Virus record (IMG/VR): IMGVR_UViG_3300009181_000149
Span: 1-40,203 of that record
DNA: 40,203 nt
Source: a virus
Reading direction: 5' to 3' (one strand)
The position numbers and the translations under genes were made by a program. Shown here in pieces: positions 8,064 to 18,084 of the stretch (its first letter is position 1; every line of letters begins with the position of its first letter). A model generated the notes under the pieces. That model ran no database searches and was not told where the DNA came from. It was given only the letters and a program-made list of their open reading frames with translations.

Positions 8064-8071
8064 TATTTATA
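8064..8071 (+). promoter_or_regulatory. TATTTATA box upstream of 8086 gene
   Basis: A perfect TATTTATA lies 14 bases before the ATG at 8086, just after a terminator, where a new promoter is needed. No -35 match is evident. Confidence 0.45.
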
Positions 8072-8085
8072 ATTAAATTGGTAAT

Positions 8086-8619
8086 ATGGCAAAAATTATA
8101 AGACTTACAGAGTCAGATTTAAAAAGAATCGTTAAAAGGGTATTAAAAGAGGAAAAAGAAATTTTACCGGAGATTAGTGGAAGGGCGATTAACACAACCA
8201 CAGGTGAAGAACAAAAATTTAAATTGATAGGGTCTTTAAGTGATTATGGTGATAGTATAGGGAAAAAATATGTTTATAACAATTATGATGATAGTATTTT
8301 AAAGACGGCTATTGGTGATACGACTAAAATTGAATTTATAGTTCCTTTTATGTTAAAAAATATTAGAGAAGACGGTCTTGGTCAAATTAAAGATCTTAAA
8401 GTTGATAATATTTCTGAAAATGAAACAAAAATAACATTAACCGCAGAAAAGAAAAAACCTTTGGTTAATTTAATCGGTAAACAAAAATACGACGACATTG
8501 AAATTAAGATATCGTTTAAAAAATTTGAAAAACCAATTGTGGATTCGGGACAGGAAACAAAAATTGAAGAAAGTATTAGAAGAATATTAAAAAAAACCAA
8601 CACTAAAGGATATTATTAA
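8086..8619 (+). CDS. Hypothetical protein with N-terminal amphipathic helix
   Basis: A 177-residue protein of unrecognised function. It opens with a basic amphipathic helix (IIRLTESDLKRIVKRVLKE, residues 4-22), a signature I recall from the start of many otherwise unrelated Bacteroidota-phage proteins. The middle is a beta-rich domain with alternating strands, and the C-terminus holds a second short amphipathic helix (IEESIRRILKK). The start motif may act as a targeting or docking tag, analogous in idea to the capsid-targeting sequence of T4 internal proteins; this is inference. It forms its own transcription unit, with a terminator on each side. Confidence 0.75.
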   Translation: MAKIIRLTESDLKRIVKRVLKEEKEILPEISGRAINTTTGEEQKFKLIGSLSDYGDSIGKKYVYNNYDDSILKTAIGDTTKIEFIVPFMLKNIREDGLGQIKDLKVDNISENETKITLTAEKKKPLVNLIGKQKYDDIEIKISFKKFEKPIVDSGQETKIEESIRRILKKTNTKGYY

Positions 8620-8623
8620 AAAT

Positions 8624-8649
8624 AAACCCACCTAACAAGTGGGTTTTTT
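8624..8649 (+). terminator. Rho-independent terminator
   Basis: AAACCCAC (8624-8631) pairs with GTGGGTTT (8639-8646) around a 7-base loop. A run of six T residues ends at 8649. It isolates the 8086 gene from the baseplate block. Confidence 0.88.
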
Positions 8650-8682
8650 ATTTATATAAAATTTACCAACACTATATTTATA
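8649..8682 (+). promoter_or_regulatory. Two TATTTATA boxes before the gp25 gene
   Basis: Perfect copies sit at 8649-8656 and 8675-8682. The second ends 4 bases before the ATG at 8687, so if it is a -10 element the transcript would start at or next to the ATG. The first would give a leader of about 25 bases. This is the start of the long structural block. Confidence 0.5.
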
Positions 8683-8686
8683 TGAT

Positions 8687-9148
8687 ATGGCAGATGGTAT
8701 AACATACGGTATTATATTCCCCTTTAGACAGAGTGTAACTGGTAAATATTTGGCTTTATCTGAAGAAACAAATGAGGAGATTAGGAGTAATTTAATCTTC
8801 TTATTATTAACAAGAAAGGGAAGTCGATATTATTTACCTGATTTTGGTACTAGGTTATATGAATATATTTTTGAACCATTAGATGGTGAAACATTTGATA
8901 GTATTAAAACAGAAATACAAGATTCTGTTGATAAATACATACCAAATTTAACAATACAAAATATAACTATAGAACCTTATGTTGACTCTGAACCTTCTCT
9001 TGGTGAATTACCATCAGAACAGTTTGATATTCCCGTTTATAGGGTACCGGGAGCAAATACGGAAGAATACACCGCTAAAGTTAAAATTGAATATACCGAC
9101 AACACCAATGCGTTTGGGTCTAGAGAATTCGTAATAATTAATATATAA
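8687..9148 (+). CDS. 25: Baseplate wedge protein gp25-like
   Basis: A 153-residue protein of the GPW/gp25 family, which forms the sheath-contacting core of contractile-tail baseplates. Family marks visible: IIFPFRQS near the start, EEIRSNLIFLLLTRKGSRY (about 31-49), PDFGTRLYEYIFEP (about 51-64), and a C-terminal strand EYTAKVKIEYT. It has about 20 more residues than T4 gp25, mostly in the loop before the last strands. It is immediately upstream of the gp6-like gene, the same order as in T4. It shows that the virus has a contractile (myovirus) tail. Confidence 0.9.
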   Translation: MADGITYGIIFPFRQSVTGKYLALSEETNEEIRSNLIFLLLTRKGSRYYLPDFGTRLYEYIFEPLDGETFDSIKTEIQDSVDKYIPNLTIQNITIEPYVDSEPSLGELPSEQFDIPVYRVPGANTEEYTAKVKIEYTDNTNAFGSREFVIINI

Positions 9149-9153
9149 TTGAT

Positions 9154-10995
9154 ATGGCTAATAAAAAAATATCGTATACTGAAAGAGATTTTGAAGGTAT
9201 AAGACAGGAGTTAATAAATTACACACAACAGTATTATCCCGAATTAATACAGAACTTTAATGATGCTTCGGTATTTTCGGTTATGATGGATTTGAATGCC
9301 GCGGTTACGGATAATTTACAGTTTCATATAGATAGAAGTATACAAGAAACGGTTTTACAATACGCACAACAAAGATCGTCGGTCTTTAATATTGCAAGAA
9401 CTTATGGTTTAAAAATACCAGGATTTAGACCCTCAGTTGCTATTGCAGACATTTCAATCACAGTACCCCGAGCAAATGGGGATTCAGAAGACACCGCATA
9501 CTTAGGTGTTCTAAGGGCCGGATCACAATTCGGGGGTGGAGGAACAATATTTGAGAATGTATATGATATTGATTTCTCTTCCGATTTTAATAATGAGGGA
9601 TTTGTTAATAGAACAAAAGTACCGACATTTGACCAAAATAATAGTATAATAAATTATGTTATAACAAAACGAGAGGTTATTGTTAATGGAGTAACTAAAA
9701 TATTTAAAACAGTCGTTAATTCAAATAACGTCGTACCTTTCTATAATTTCTTTTTACCCGAAAAAAATGTTTTAGGAGTCACATCAATAATACAAAAAGA
9801 CGGCACTTCTTATCAAAACACACCAACATATGCCGAATTTACCGGAACTGATGGTAGGTGGTACGAGGTGGATGCGTTGGCTGAAGATACAGTATTTATT
9901 GAAGACCCAACAAAACCCGTTGATGAAACAGGGGTTAAAGTTGGTAAATATATAAAAACAGATAATAGGTTTATTACTGAATATACACCTGAAGGATTTT
10001 TAAAGATACAATTTGGTGCCGGAACAACTACACCAAACGAACAATTACAACAATTTACAAGAGTTGGTGTACCTCTAAAGTTACAAAACTACCAAAACAA
10101 TATTGGACTTGGATTAACGGTAATACCAAATACGACACTATTTGTACAATATAGAGTTGGTGGGGGAATCACATCTAATATTGGTGTTGGGGCAATAACT
10201 CAGGTTATTACTACGGATCTTTATATTAACGGACCATCGAGTAGTATCAACAATAGTGTAACACAGTCGTTAAGTGTTAAAAACATTACCGCTGCGATAG
10301 GTGGAGCAAATCAACCAACCATAGAAGAAGTTAGAAATATGGTCAGCTTTAACTTCTCCGCACAAAAAAGGGCAGTAACTATAAATGATTACAAATCGTT
10401 AATTGATACGATGCCGGGTCAATTTGGTGCACCAGCAAAAGTATCAATTGCCGAAATAGATAATAAAGTTGCGATTAAAATACTATCATACGACGATACG
10501 GGTGTTTTAACTCAAACCGTATCTAACAACTTAAAAACAAATTTAGCAACATACCTTTCTAAATATAGAATGTTAAATGACTACATATCTATTGAGGTGG
10601 CAAAGGTAATTGATCTTGAATTGGAGTTTTTTGTTGCGTTAGATAATCCTGGATCACAATCACAAGTTATTACACAAATAATCAGTGACGTTAACACATA
10701 TATGTCACCAGCAAATAGAGAATTGGGGCAAAATTTAAATATATCCGAACTAAGAAGAATGGTACAAGATATTGGTGGTGTTAATACTTTGACAGACATT
10801 AAGGTATATAATAAGGTCGGAGGATCATACTCATCATCAGAAACATCGCAACGATATATTAACAACACAACAAAACAAATAGAAACAATAGATGACACGG
10901 TATTTGCAGAACCGGATCAAATATATCAAGTGCGTTTTCCAAGAACGGACATTAAAGTTAGGGTTAAGAATCTAAGTACAGTCGACTTCTCATAA
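9154..10995 (+). CDS. 6: Baseplate wedge protein gp6/J-like
   Basis: A 613-residue protein of the baseplate J/gp6 family, the scissor-like wedge subunit that links gp25 to the outer baseplate. The N-terminal region reads YTERDFEGIRQELINYTQ and DASVFSVMMDLNAAVTDNL (family-typical helices). The centre is beta-rich, and the C-terminal half has the J-type domain (YKSLIDTMPGQFGAPAKVSI onward). Length is near T4 gp6 (660). It begins 5 bases after the gp25 stop. No signal peptide or Cys is apparent. Confidence 0.88.
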   Translation: MANKKISYTERDFEGIRQELINYTQQYYPELIQNFNDASVFSVMMDLNAAVTDNLQFHIDRSIQETVLQYAQQRSSVFNIARTYGLKIPGFRPSVAIADISITVPRANGDSEDTAYLGVLRAGSQFGGGGTIFENVYDIDFSSDFNNEGFVNRTKVPTFDQNNSIINYVITKREVIVNGVTKIFKTVVNSNNVVPFYNFFLPEKNVLGVTSIIQKDGTSYQNTPTYAEFTGTDGRWYEVDALAEDTVFIEDPTKPVDETGVKVGKYIKTDNRFITEYTPEGFLKIQFGAGTTTPNEQLQQFTRVGVPLKLQNYQNNIGLGLTVIPNTTLFVQYRVGGGITSNIGVGAITQVITTDLYINGPSSSINNSVTQSLSVKNITAAIGGANQPTIEEVRNMVSFNFSAQKRAVTINDYKSLIDTMPGQFGAPAKVSIAEIDNKVAIKILSYDDTGVLTQTVSNNLKTNLATYLSKYRMLNDYISIEVAKVIDLELEFFVALDNPGSQSQVITQIISDVNTYMSPANRELGQNLNISELRRMVQDIGGVNTLTDIKVYNKVGGSYSSSETSQRYINNTTKQIETIDDTVFAEPDQIYQVRFPRTDIKVRVKNLSTVDFS

Positions 10996-11045
10996 GATTA
11001 TTTATTTTGGGCAAAATACACCTATTTTAAAAGTACCAACATAAC

Positions 11046-11053
11046 TATTTATC
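11046..11053 (+). promoter_or_regulatory. TATTTATC box before the 1753-residue gene
   Basis: One mismatch to TATTTATA, 13 bases before the ATG at 11067. Another near match (TATTTATT) lies at 10999-11006 in the same 71-base gap. Confidence 0.35.
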
Positions 11054-11066
11054 AACAAAGAAACTT

Positions 11067-14000
11067 ATGGCTAAAAACTATAGATTAAGAACTACACCCG
11101 GCATAGACAAGGATATCAGGATTAAAATAGATCAAGACTTTGATTTTATTGAAATTTTATCATTAAAATTAAAACAATCCGAAGTATATACAAGATTCTG
11201 TGCGGATTACGGGGTGGTTGCTGGAAGAGTTATCGCTAATGGGGGTTATGGTGTACCTAATGTTACCATATCTTTATTTGTACCACTATTACCTGAAGAC
11301 GAAACTGATTCTGTCATCTCAACACTATACCCATATAAAAAATTAACAGACAAAAATGAGGATGGGTATAGATATAATTTATTACCTTACGTCCAAGAAT
11401 ATGGAGGGCACAACCCAACAGGAACGTTTCCTGACAGAGAAGATGTATTAACGAGAAGTGAGGTATTAGAAGTTTACGAAAAATATTATAAATATACGGT
11501 CAGAACAAATGAAAGCGGTGACTTTATGATTGTTGGAGTACCTTTAGGACAACAAACTTTGGTTATGGATATGGATGTATCAAACATTGGGTGTTTTTCA
11601 TTAAGACCATCCGATTTGGTCAGAATGGGTATGGGAACCGAAAGTCAATTTGAAGGGTCTTCATTTAAATCATCAACCGATTTGGATTCATTACCTCAGA
11701 TAGTTAATCAAAAAAAGGAAATCGAAGTATCTTCTTTTTGGGGTGAGGAAGATTTATGTAATGTTGGAATTACAAGAACCGATTTTGATTTAAGAGATTT
11801 GGGTATTCAAATAGAACCACAAGCAATATTTATGGGGTCAATGTTTTCTACAACGGATGAAGACGCATTACAATCAAACTGTAAACCAAAATTTGATACA
11901 GGTAACCTTTGTGATTTGGTAACGGCACCAGGAACAATATTGGCTATTAGACAAACAATATATACAGACACAGGTGGATTTCCTATACTTGAACAATATA
12001 AACTACCTGAAGGTGGTAACATAATTGATAGTGACGGTACTTGGTTAATCGAGATGCCGATGAACTTGGATTACATAACCACAAATGAATTTGGAGAACA
12101 AATAATTTCTAACGACCCATCAATAGGTATACCGACTAAGGCTAAATACCGATTTAAAGTACAGTACCAAAATGAGGGGTTTGGTGCCAGTACTCAAAGA
12201 GCCGACTATTTAGTACCGAATATCCGAGAATATGGGTGGAGTGGTGGTACGGCTGATGATGGACCAGCGAGTGATTTACTACAAAAACAATCATACGCAT
12301 TTAGTCTTGATTGGACTGATTATGGCGACACAGGAACCACAATAGGTCTAAAAATGATTTCAGATGCTATTAATTGTGAAGATAAGTTTTTTGAATTTAA
12401 TTATAATAGAGTTTATACCGTTTCTAACTTTATAGATAGGTGGAAATGGGGATTCAATAGATCAAGACATTTAGGTATAAAAGAAATCACAAACCGAGAT
12501 TGCTCAACAACAACAAATAGAATGCCGGTTAATGATGGTGTTAGAAATTTTGATTTAATATTTTTTCTTTTTAATTTAACTATCACTATATTCACACCAT
12601 TAATATATGTTTTTATACCTTTAATGCACGTTATGGCTAGGTTTTGGCCGATCGCTAAATGGGCTTTAGCAATTGGTTTACCAATATTATTAGGTTATTT
12701 ATCTGTATTTTTTGTTGGTACTGCTATTGGTGCGTTTCCAGCCATTGGTTTAATGATTTTGGCTGCGGTCACAGCCATCGTTTTTGGTTTGGCTACCGCA
12801 TTTTTTATCATAAAGGTTAGTCCATTAATTGTTAACACATCAAGTCTTAACGGTATTAGCCTACCGTCAATGTCTTATCCCGATTGTGAAGCTTGTTCTT
12901 GTGAACCACAATCATTGAACTTGGAACAGATTGTTGGTGACGGAACAACAGGGACATTATCGGTTATTACCGTTAGGGAAAGTCAAATTTATACAAGAAA
13001 AAATTCATCATTTTTATGTGACGTTAACTCCAACACATTTTGGGGTAACACTCCAAACGAATCTAATTGTGCTGATGATGATTGTAATACTAGTTCCGCT
13101 TTTTGTGAAGTGAGAACGGATACTTTAGGTTCAGGTCAAAACGCTCAATCACAAAAATATACATTAAATAGTTATGGAATTAAATATGCAATCGCTGGAT
13201 ACCCAAATTCGGAAGTTCAAGGTACACCAATAAATAGATGTTTTTGGCAACCAGGACAAATCATACTTCAAAAGGATATCACCTACTCACACAGGTTAAA
13301 TTTAGCCAACATTAGACAAAGGTATTTCGATAATCCATCATATTTTTCAAATGTAATAACCACAACGGTTGATAATGATGGGTACCCATCGGACCCATTT
13401 ACCGATAATGTCATTGTTTTACTTTGCGATGCGAATACGGTGGATAATTTACCTGCAGGTTCATTAATTAGTTTTAATAATCCGGATAATGTGAATGATA
13501 ATAACGTTAGTGGTTATAACGTTAGTGGAGTTACGGAAAACCAATTTGGAAGCAATTCAATTACAGGGACATCCCTATTAACAACGACCATAGTACAGAA
13601 TTTTATAAAACCAGACACATCTAGCGGAACGGCTAATTTAACCATTACAGGTTCAACAACTGGGAGAACATATAATTACAAAGGAGGTATGGAGTATTTT
13701 CAGGTGATTACTGGTATGACCGTTCAGCAATCAGAAACCTTCACAACAACATCCAATCAAAACTATATGAGATTTTTCTTTTTAAATGCGAGACAAAGAA
13801 TATCGTATAGAAAGTCTTGTGGACTCGAACCTGCGGTTGAATCGTTTATTAATCCATTACAGGTGAATGGAAACGAATATAAAAATTTAAATGTTATATT
13901 TTTAGTTAGGGGGGTTGACCCGTTCACTGAAAAACAAGTGATTAAATATGACGTTTCTAAATTATTTGGTCAACCAAATAATACACATACAATTAGAGGT

Positions 14001-16328
14001 AATTACTACTTGAATATACCAATACAAGAAAATAGTGGAAATCTTAGTAGTGATTGGTGGATTAATAAAAAGAGTCCAGAATCACACGAAGTACCATATT
14101 CGTCATCTAAATTATATCACAGTCCATTTAATTTTAGACCTGACCCAAACTTATATTCGGCATTCACTGCAAACACAATACAATATTATTCATCGTTAGA
14201 TAGAAAAAGTACTCTATATGGTGGGTATTCGGCATTTAATAATGATGAGTATAATTGTAATGGTTCAAATAATACTAACGGTAATATACCATATAATCTT
14301 AGTATTGCAGGATTCTCTCCTTTATTTTTAAGGGAACCAAATAATAATAACCCATATAGTATGTGGTACGATACGGGGTTAAGTGATGTCCCAACGGCAG
14401 GAAACCCTAATAATAGTTACCTTCTTAGGTATATGACTAGTAGTAATGTGGAGGATACTACACGACAAGGAAATGTGGAAGGAGGGTCTTTTATGTTTAC
14501 AGACATACCATATAATCTGTTACATACAAGGTTAGATCTTGGTAGTGAAGCAACCGTAGATACATTTATAAATGGTAATTGTGCTGGAGTACCAAACAAC
14601 ATTAAAAACTATAGAAGACCCAGATTATTTGCACCGGCATACCAACAGACCAGCCCAAATTTGTCCGTAAATATAACATTTGATCAAACCGTAAATAACG
14701 CAAGAATGATTATTAGATCTGATAGGTTACCAACATCCGATAGTATTCAAGTAAATGGTAATAATAGGTACTCTTTATACCAAAATGATAATTTTACAAT
14801 ATATAGAATTTTAGATAATGGAGAAACTCAACAATTAGGTGGACCACAATCAGACACTACAGGAAACTCTCAAGACTATGCTGACGATGCGAACTCAGGG
14901 TCAACATCCGTACTATCGACATTTAGTTGTGAAGGGATGGTTCCACTACCTTGTTATAGTGGATACGGTGAAAACTTTGGAGTTAAGACACCTTGCGCCG
15001 AAAATGAAAACCCAACAAGAATAAGTAGAGGTTGTTATAAATTAATACAAGAACCGTATTTGAATGGTGGTTCTATAGATAGAGATTTTAAAAACTTTTT
15101 AGAGTGGAAAACAAGATTTAGATTTATGTTTGGTGCTTGTAGAGGAATCATAAGTCACGTATTCCAAAATAACTGGGTTAACGGGTCTTTATATTCATTC
15201 GCATTTAAAAAGAAAACAATATTTGATTCTAACAATAACCCAAGTAAATATGTTTTTTGTGGATCAAAAGATGTGAATTTGGTACCACAAAGACCAAATC
15301 AAGGTCCGGTTTATCTAAATGACTCAACAAACACTTTTTATTATAGATCGACACCGTACGTATTAACACAAACAGGAGTTAATGTTAGTGGTTATTTTAT
15401 TGGTCAAGAACCTAGAATTGATAACCTTTTAGGTGGTTGGGGTCCGGCTAAAAATTATTTTGGTAAAGGATTAAATCAAAGAAATTTACATTTCCCAACA
15501 ACTATTATGGATTTAGGTCCGAGAGACCAATTTGCTAAGGAGATATGTTTAAACCCACAATTGGAGAATTATTTGGTGGAAACCATACAATCAACATCTT
15601 TTAACGACACAAGTGATTTGTTATTGTTATTTATTGTTTCTAGGTTAGTTAATAGTGGATCTTGGGGACAACTTGTTAATTTGGGTGATGCGTCAATCAA
15701 CCAATTATTTTCAAGAAGTGACGGCAGAATTGACGGGGACATCGCACAATTATTTAGTATCAATTCAGAGTACGGTATTTTACCATTTAACGAACAGTTT
15801 TATGGTAACGACGATATTGTTTTAGGATCTGCGACTGAGGTATTTTTAGGTGTGTTGTTTTCTGCAACAACACAAAATAGAATCGCTTTAACACCAGGTA
15901 CAGCAACGTTTGGAAATGTACAACAATTAATTGGATATCCAAAAACACAAACAGTACCAATGTATAATTGGGAGATAAGAAACGATCAAGGAAATGCAAC
16001 AGTAAGTACATCCACAATTTTTGGTACACAATATAATGATTGGTTAACTGACACACCTTTAAGTAACCCTAAAAGAATGTATTCTACACCATACCAAGAA
16101 ATGTCATTTAATGGTGCGGATTATTTCCAAGCTACCAACGGGCCGAGTACGGGATATATAATGAATTATGATATTACAGGTCAAAGAGATTCAGCGTGGG
16201 GAAACCCATCTAACCAAAATAAAGCAAACTTTGTTGTTGGTGCTCCTTATCATTTTTATTTCGGTTTAGGTAAAGGTAAAACCGCATTAAATAGATTTAT
16301 AACTAAGTATATTATAGGTACCGAATAA
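11067..16328 (+). CDS. Giant baseplate/tail protein with membrane-like block
   Basis: A 1753-residue protein following gp6, the slot held by gp7 in T4, so a baseplate wedge role is likely, though I cannot see direct similarity. Residues 50-75 and about 141-172 look like a carboxypeptidase-regulatory/transthyretin-type beta sandwich split by an insertion (VVAGRVIANGG; TNESGDFMIVGVPLG). About 496-590 is a long hydrophobic block with roughly four membrane-spanning-length segments, highly unusual for a baseplate protein. A Cys cluster follows (CEACSC) together with more Cys-bearing loops (600-680). The rest is Asn/Ser/Tyr-rich beta sequence typical of tail proteins. It ends 1 base before the next ATG. 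The hydrophobic block could insert into the host envelope during DNA delivery; this is inference. Confidence 0.8.
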   Translation: MAKNYRLRTTPGIDKDIRIKIDQDFDFIEILSLKLKQSEVYTRFCADYGVVAGRVIANGGYGVPNVTISLFVPLLPEDETDSVISTLYPYKKLTDKNEDGYRYNLLPYVQEYGGHNPTGTFPDREDVLTRSEVLEVYEKYYKYTVRTNESGDFMIVGVPLGQQTLVMDMDVSNIGCFSLRPSDLVRMGMGTESQFEGSSFKSSTDLDSLPQIVNQKKEIEVSSFWGEEDLCNVGITRTDFDLRDLGIQIEPQAIFMGSMFSTTDEDALQSNCKPKFDTGNLCDLVTAPGTILAIRQTIYTDTGGFPILEQYKLPEGGNIIDSDGTWLIEMPMNLDYITTNEFGEQIISNDPSIGIPTKAKYRFKVQYQNEGFGASTQRADYLVPNIREYGWSGGTADDGPASDLLQKQSYAFSLDWTDYGDTGTTIGLKMISDAINCEDKFFEFNYNRVYTVSNFIDRWKWGFNRSRHLGIKEITNRDCSTTTNRMPVNDGVRNFDLIFFLFNLTITIFTPLIYVFIPLMHVMARFWPIAKWALAIGLPILLGYLSVFFVGTAIGAFPAIGLMILAAVTAIVFGLATAFFIIKVSPLIVNTSSLNGISLPSMSYPDCEACSCEPQSLNLEQIVGDGTTGTLSVITVRESQIYTRKNSSFLCDVNSNTFWGNTPNESNCADDDCNTSSAFCEVRTDTLGSGQNAQSQKYTLNSYGIKYAIAGYPNSEVQGTPINRCFWQPGQIILQKDITYSHRLNLANIRQRYFDNPSYFSNVITTTVDNDGYPSDPFTDNVIVLLCDANTVDNLPAGSLISFNNPDNVNDNNVSGYNVSGVTENQFGSNSITGTSLLTTTIVQNFIKPDTSSGTANLTITGSTTGRTYNYKGGMEYFQVITGMTVQQSETFTTTSNQNYMRFFFLNARQRISYRKSCGLEPAVESFINPLQVNGNEYKNLNVIFLVRGVDPFTEKQVIKYDVSKLFGQPNNTHTIRGNYYLNIPIQENSGNLSSDWWINKKSPESHEVPYSSSKLYHSPFNFRPDPNLYSAFTANTIQYYSSLDRKSTLYGGYSAFNNDEYNCNGSNNTNGNIPYNLSIAGFSPLFLREPNNNNPYSMWYDTGLSDVPTAGNPNNSYLLRYMTSSNVEDTTRQGNVEGGSFMFTDIPYNLLHTRLDLGSEATVDTFINGNCAGVPNNIKNYRRPRLFAPAYQQTSPNLSVNITFDQTVNNARMIIRSDRLPTSDSIQVNGNNRYSLYQNDNFTIYRILDNGETQQLGGPQSDTTGNSQDYADDANSGSTSVLSTFSCEGMVPLPCYSGYGENFGVKTPCAENENPTRISRGCYKLIQEPYLNGGSIDRDFKNFLEWKTRFRFMFGACRGIISHVFQNNWVNGSLYSFAFKKKTIFDSNNNPSKYVFCGSKDVNLVPQRPNQGPVYLNDSTNTFYYRSTPYVLTQTGVNVSGYFIGQEPRIDNLLGGWGPAKNYFGKGLNQRNLHFPTTIMDLGPRDQFAKEICLNPQLENYLVETIQSTSFNDTSDLLLLFIVSRLVNSGSWGQLVNLGDASINQLFSRSDGRIDGDIAQLFSINSEYGILPFNEQFYGNDDIVLGSATEVFLGVLFSATTQNRIALTPGTATFGNVQQLIGYPKTQTVPMYNWEIRNDQGNATVSTSTIFGTQYNDWLTDTPLSNPKRMYSTPYQEMSFNGADYFQATNGPSTGYIMNYDITGQRDSAWGNPSNQNKANFVVGAPYHFYFGLGKGKTALNRFITKYIIGTE

Positions 16329-16329
16329 T

Positions 16330-18084
16330 ATGAGAAAACAAGACGAAATACGAATAGTTTTAGGTGATAAACGATATGCTGGATCTTCAAACCAACCGGT
16401 AGAAATTCAATTGCCGTTAATTGGTGAAAGAAGGGAGATGGTACAAGGAGATCGATCAACCTTAATTGACTTACAAGAGATATTTGATGGGGAAAGGCAA
16501 AACTCAAGTAAATTTAGATTAAATGGTAAAATTGTTAATATTTTTGATAATGTGGTTTCAGGTAAAACGAATTATACGCCATTTAAAAATAACCTTTATT
16601 ATCTTGACTCAGTAACATCCATTAATACTGGTGTATGGAAAGGGTATCCACAATATGATGAATTTTCTTTAATTAGAGACAAATCAATACCAGGACACAT
16701 TTCATTTGTTGCTAAAAGTGCAACGACTTATAATTGGGCTACATATGTGTCGTATGCTTATAGTAGTACTACCGCACAAACAATGTCTTATGTTGATGAA
16801 AAATTTAATGTTACAAACGCAAACTTTAATGTTTCAGACGGTATACCCTTCGTAATTAAAACAGATACCTTTAACGGTAAAGATTTGGTTTATTTTTATT
16901 GTGGTACTAATCATAATTTAACAGTCGGACAATACGTAAAATTGAATATCACCATAGATGGTAAAGATACGTTCCAAGTGTATAGTTTGGGTGACGACAC
17001 GTATAGGTCAGACTTGAGGGTTTTTGCAATATATAATTTAAAATTCACACCATCCGAAGTGGTTACAGGTCGTTTTGGAAACCTTAAAAGAATTATTAAT
17101 ATAGATAATACGGGAGAAACCACTTCAAGATATTATGTCAGGTTACATAAGATTTTAACAAATAACGATGAGACATTTTTAACTAAAATGGGGTTTGAAA
17201 ATAACGCATTCCCAATCAAAAGACAATTGGAATATTCGGCATTAACGCCAAACCAACAACAACGTATATCAGTCAAAGATGGATCACAAAGTTATGGGTT
17301 TACAGTAAACAAAGATATCGATACTTTTAGTTTAATAGATAATAACGGTAAACCTGTTAGTGAACTTTTTATTACAATAGTTAATCGTGGATATATGGGT
17401 TGGTTTAACAAACCACCACAATCATTACAAAGAGCGTTAGATATTGGATGGGAGTTTAATTTTTTAAAGAACTCAGTAGATCCTTGGTGGAATCACACAT
17501 CAACCGATAATAAAGATAACATTTCAGTTAGTTCATACCAACAAAACGGGTACACTTTTTATTATAATAATTTTTTGAATGTGGATGATGTTATTATGGG
17601 GGATTTTTGTGAATACAACGATACTGATCAATTAGAATATGTTTTATCTCCGTTATATCACAAGTATTCATACAACCCTGACGTATTTAGTGTTGCACAA
17701 CCAATACCGAACGGATCTCAAGGGATTGCTATTGGTATATACAATTATGTTAATACCGTTCTTTATCCCCCTGGATATATGTATAAACCACATTATTCAA
17801 TACCTATTAGGGTTTTTAGTGATTATATCGAAAGTGCAAACTTTGAGGATATAGATTCGGTTCCATTTTATTCGTATTACTCAAACAACGATACTAAATT
17901 TTATTGGAGAGATTTGTATCAATATGGGTTTGTTGATAACGAAGGTTTAGGGTTAAATATACCATTTATAAACGGAGCACATTATCCATTTAAGGATATT
18001 AACTTCATTCATTACCCAACCAAAAGAAACACATCATTGATTGTAAATGAGATAAACATACCAACAACCGACCCTTGTGAATAA
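16330..18084 (+). CDS. Unrecognised structural protein (584 residues)
   Basis: No family recognised. The sequence is Asn/Tyr/Phe-rich and beta-rich with no membrane segment, as in baseplate or tail-fibre attachment proteins. The N-terminus (RKQDEIRIVLGDKRYAGSS) is charged, and the C-terminus ends in a Pro/Thr/Cys tail (TTDPCE). It is separated from the giant gene by 1 base and overlaps the next gene by 8 bases, so it is translated within the baseplate cluster. In T4 order this is near gp8/gp9; I cannot confirm homology to either. Confidence 0.75.
   Translation: MRKQDEIRIVLGDKRYAGSSNQPVEIQLPLIGERREMVQGDRSTLIDLQEIFDGERQNSSKFRLNGKIVNIFDNVVSGKTNYTPFKNNLYYLDSVTSINTGVWKGYPQYDEFSLIRDKSIPGHISFVAKSATTYNWATYVSYAYSSTTAQTMSYVDEKFNVTNANFNVSDGIPFVIKTDTFNGKDLVYFYCGTNHNLTVGQYVKLNITIDGKDTFQVYSLGDDTYRSDLRVFAIYNLKFTPSEVVTGRFGNLKRIINIDNTGETTSRYYVRLHKILTNNDETFLTKMGFENNAFPIKRQLEYSALTPNQQQRISVKDGSQSYGFTVNKDIDTFSLIDNNGKPVSELFITIVNRGYMGWFNKPPQSLQRALDIGWEFNFLKNSVDPWWNHTSTDNKDNISVSSYQQNGYTFYYNNFLNVDDVIMGDFCEYNDTDQLEYVLSPLYHKYSYNPDVFSVAQPIPNGSQGIAIGIYNYVNTVLYPPGYMYKPHYSIPIRVFSDYIESANFEDIDSVPFYSYYSNNDTKFYWRDLYQYGFVDNEGLGLNIPFINGAHYPFKDINFIHYPTKRNTSLIVNEINIPTTDPCE

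Noticed and set aside
10581-10898. 105-codon minus-strand frame
   Set aside because: It lies wholly inside the gp6-like gene, with no recognisable motif or promoter.
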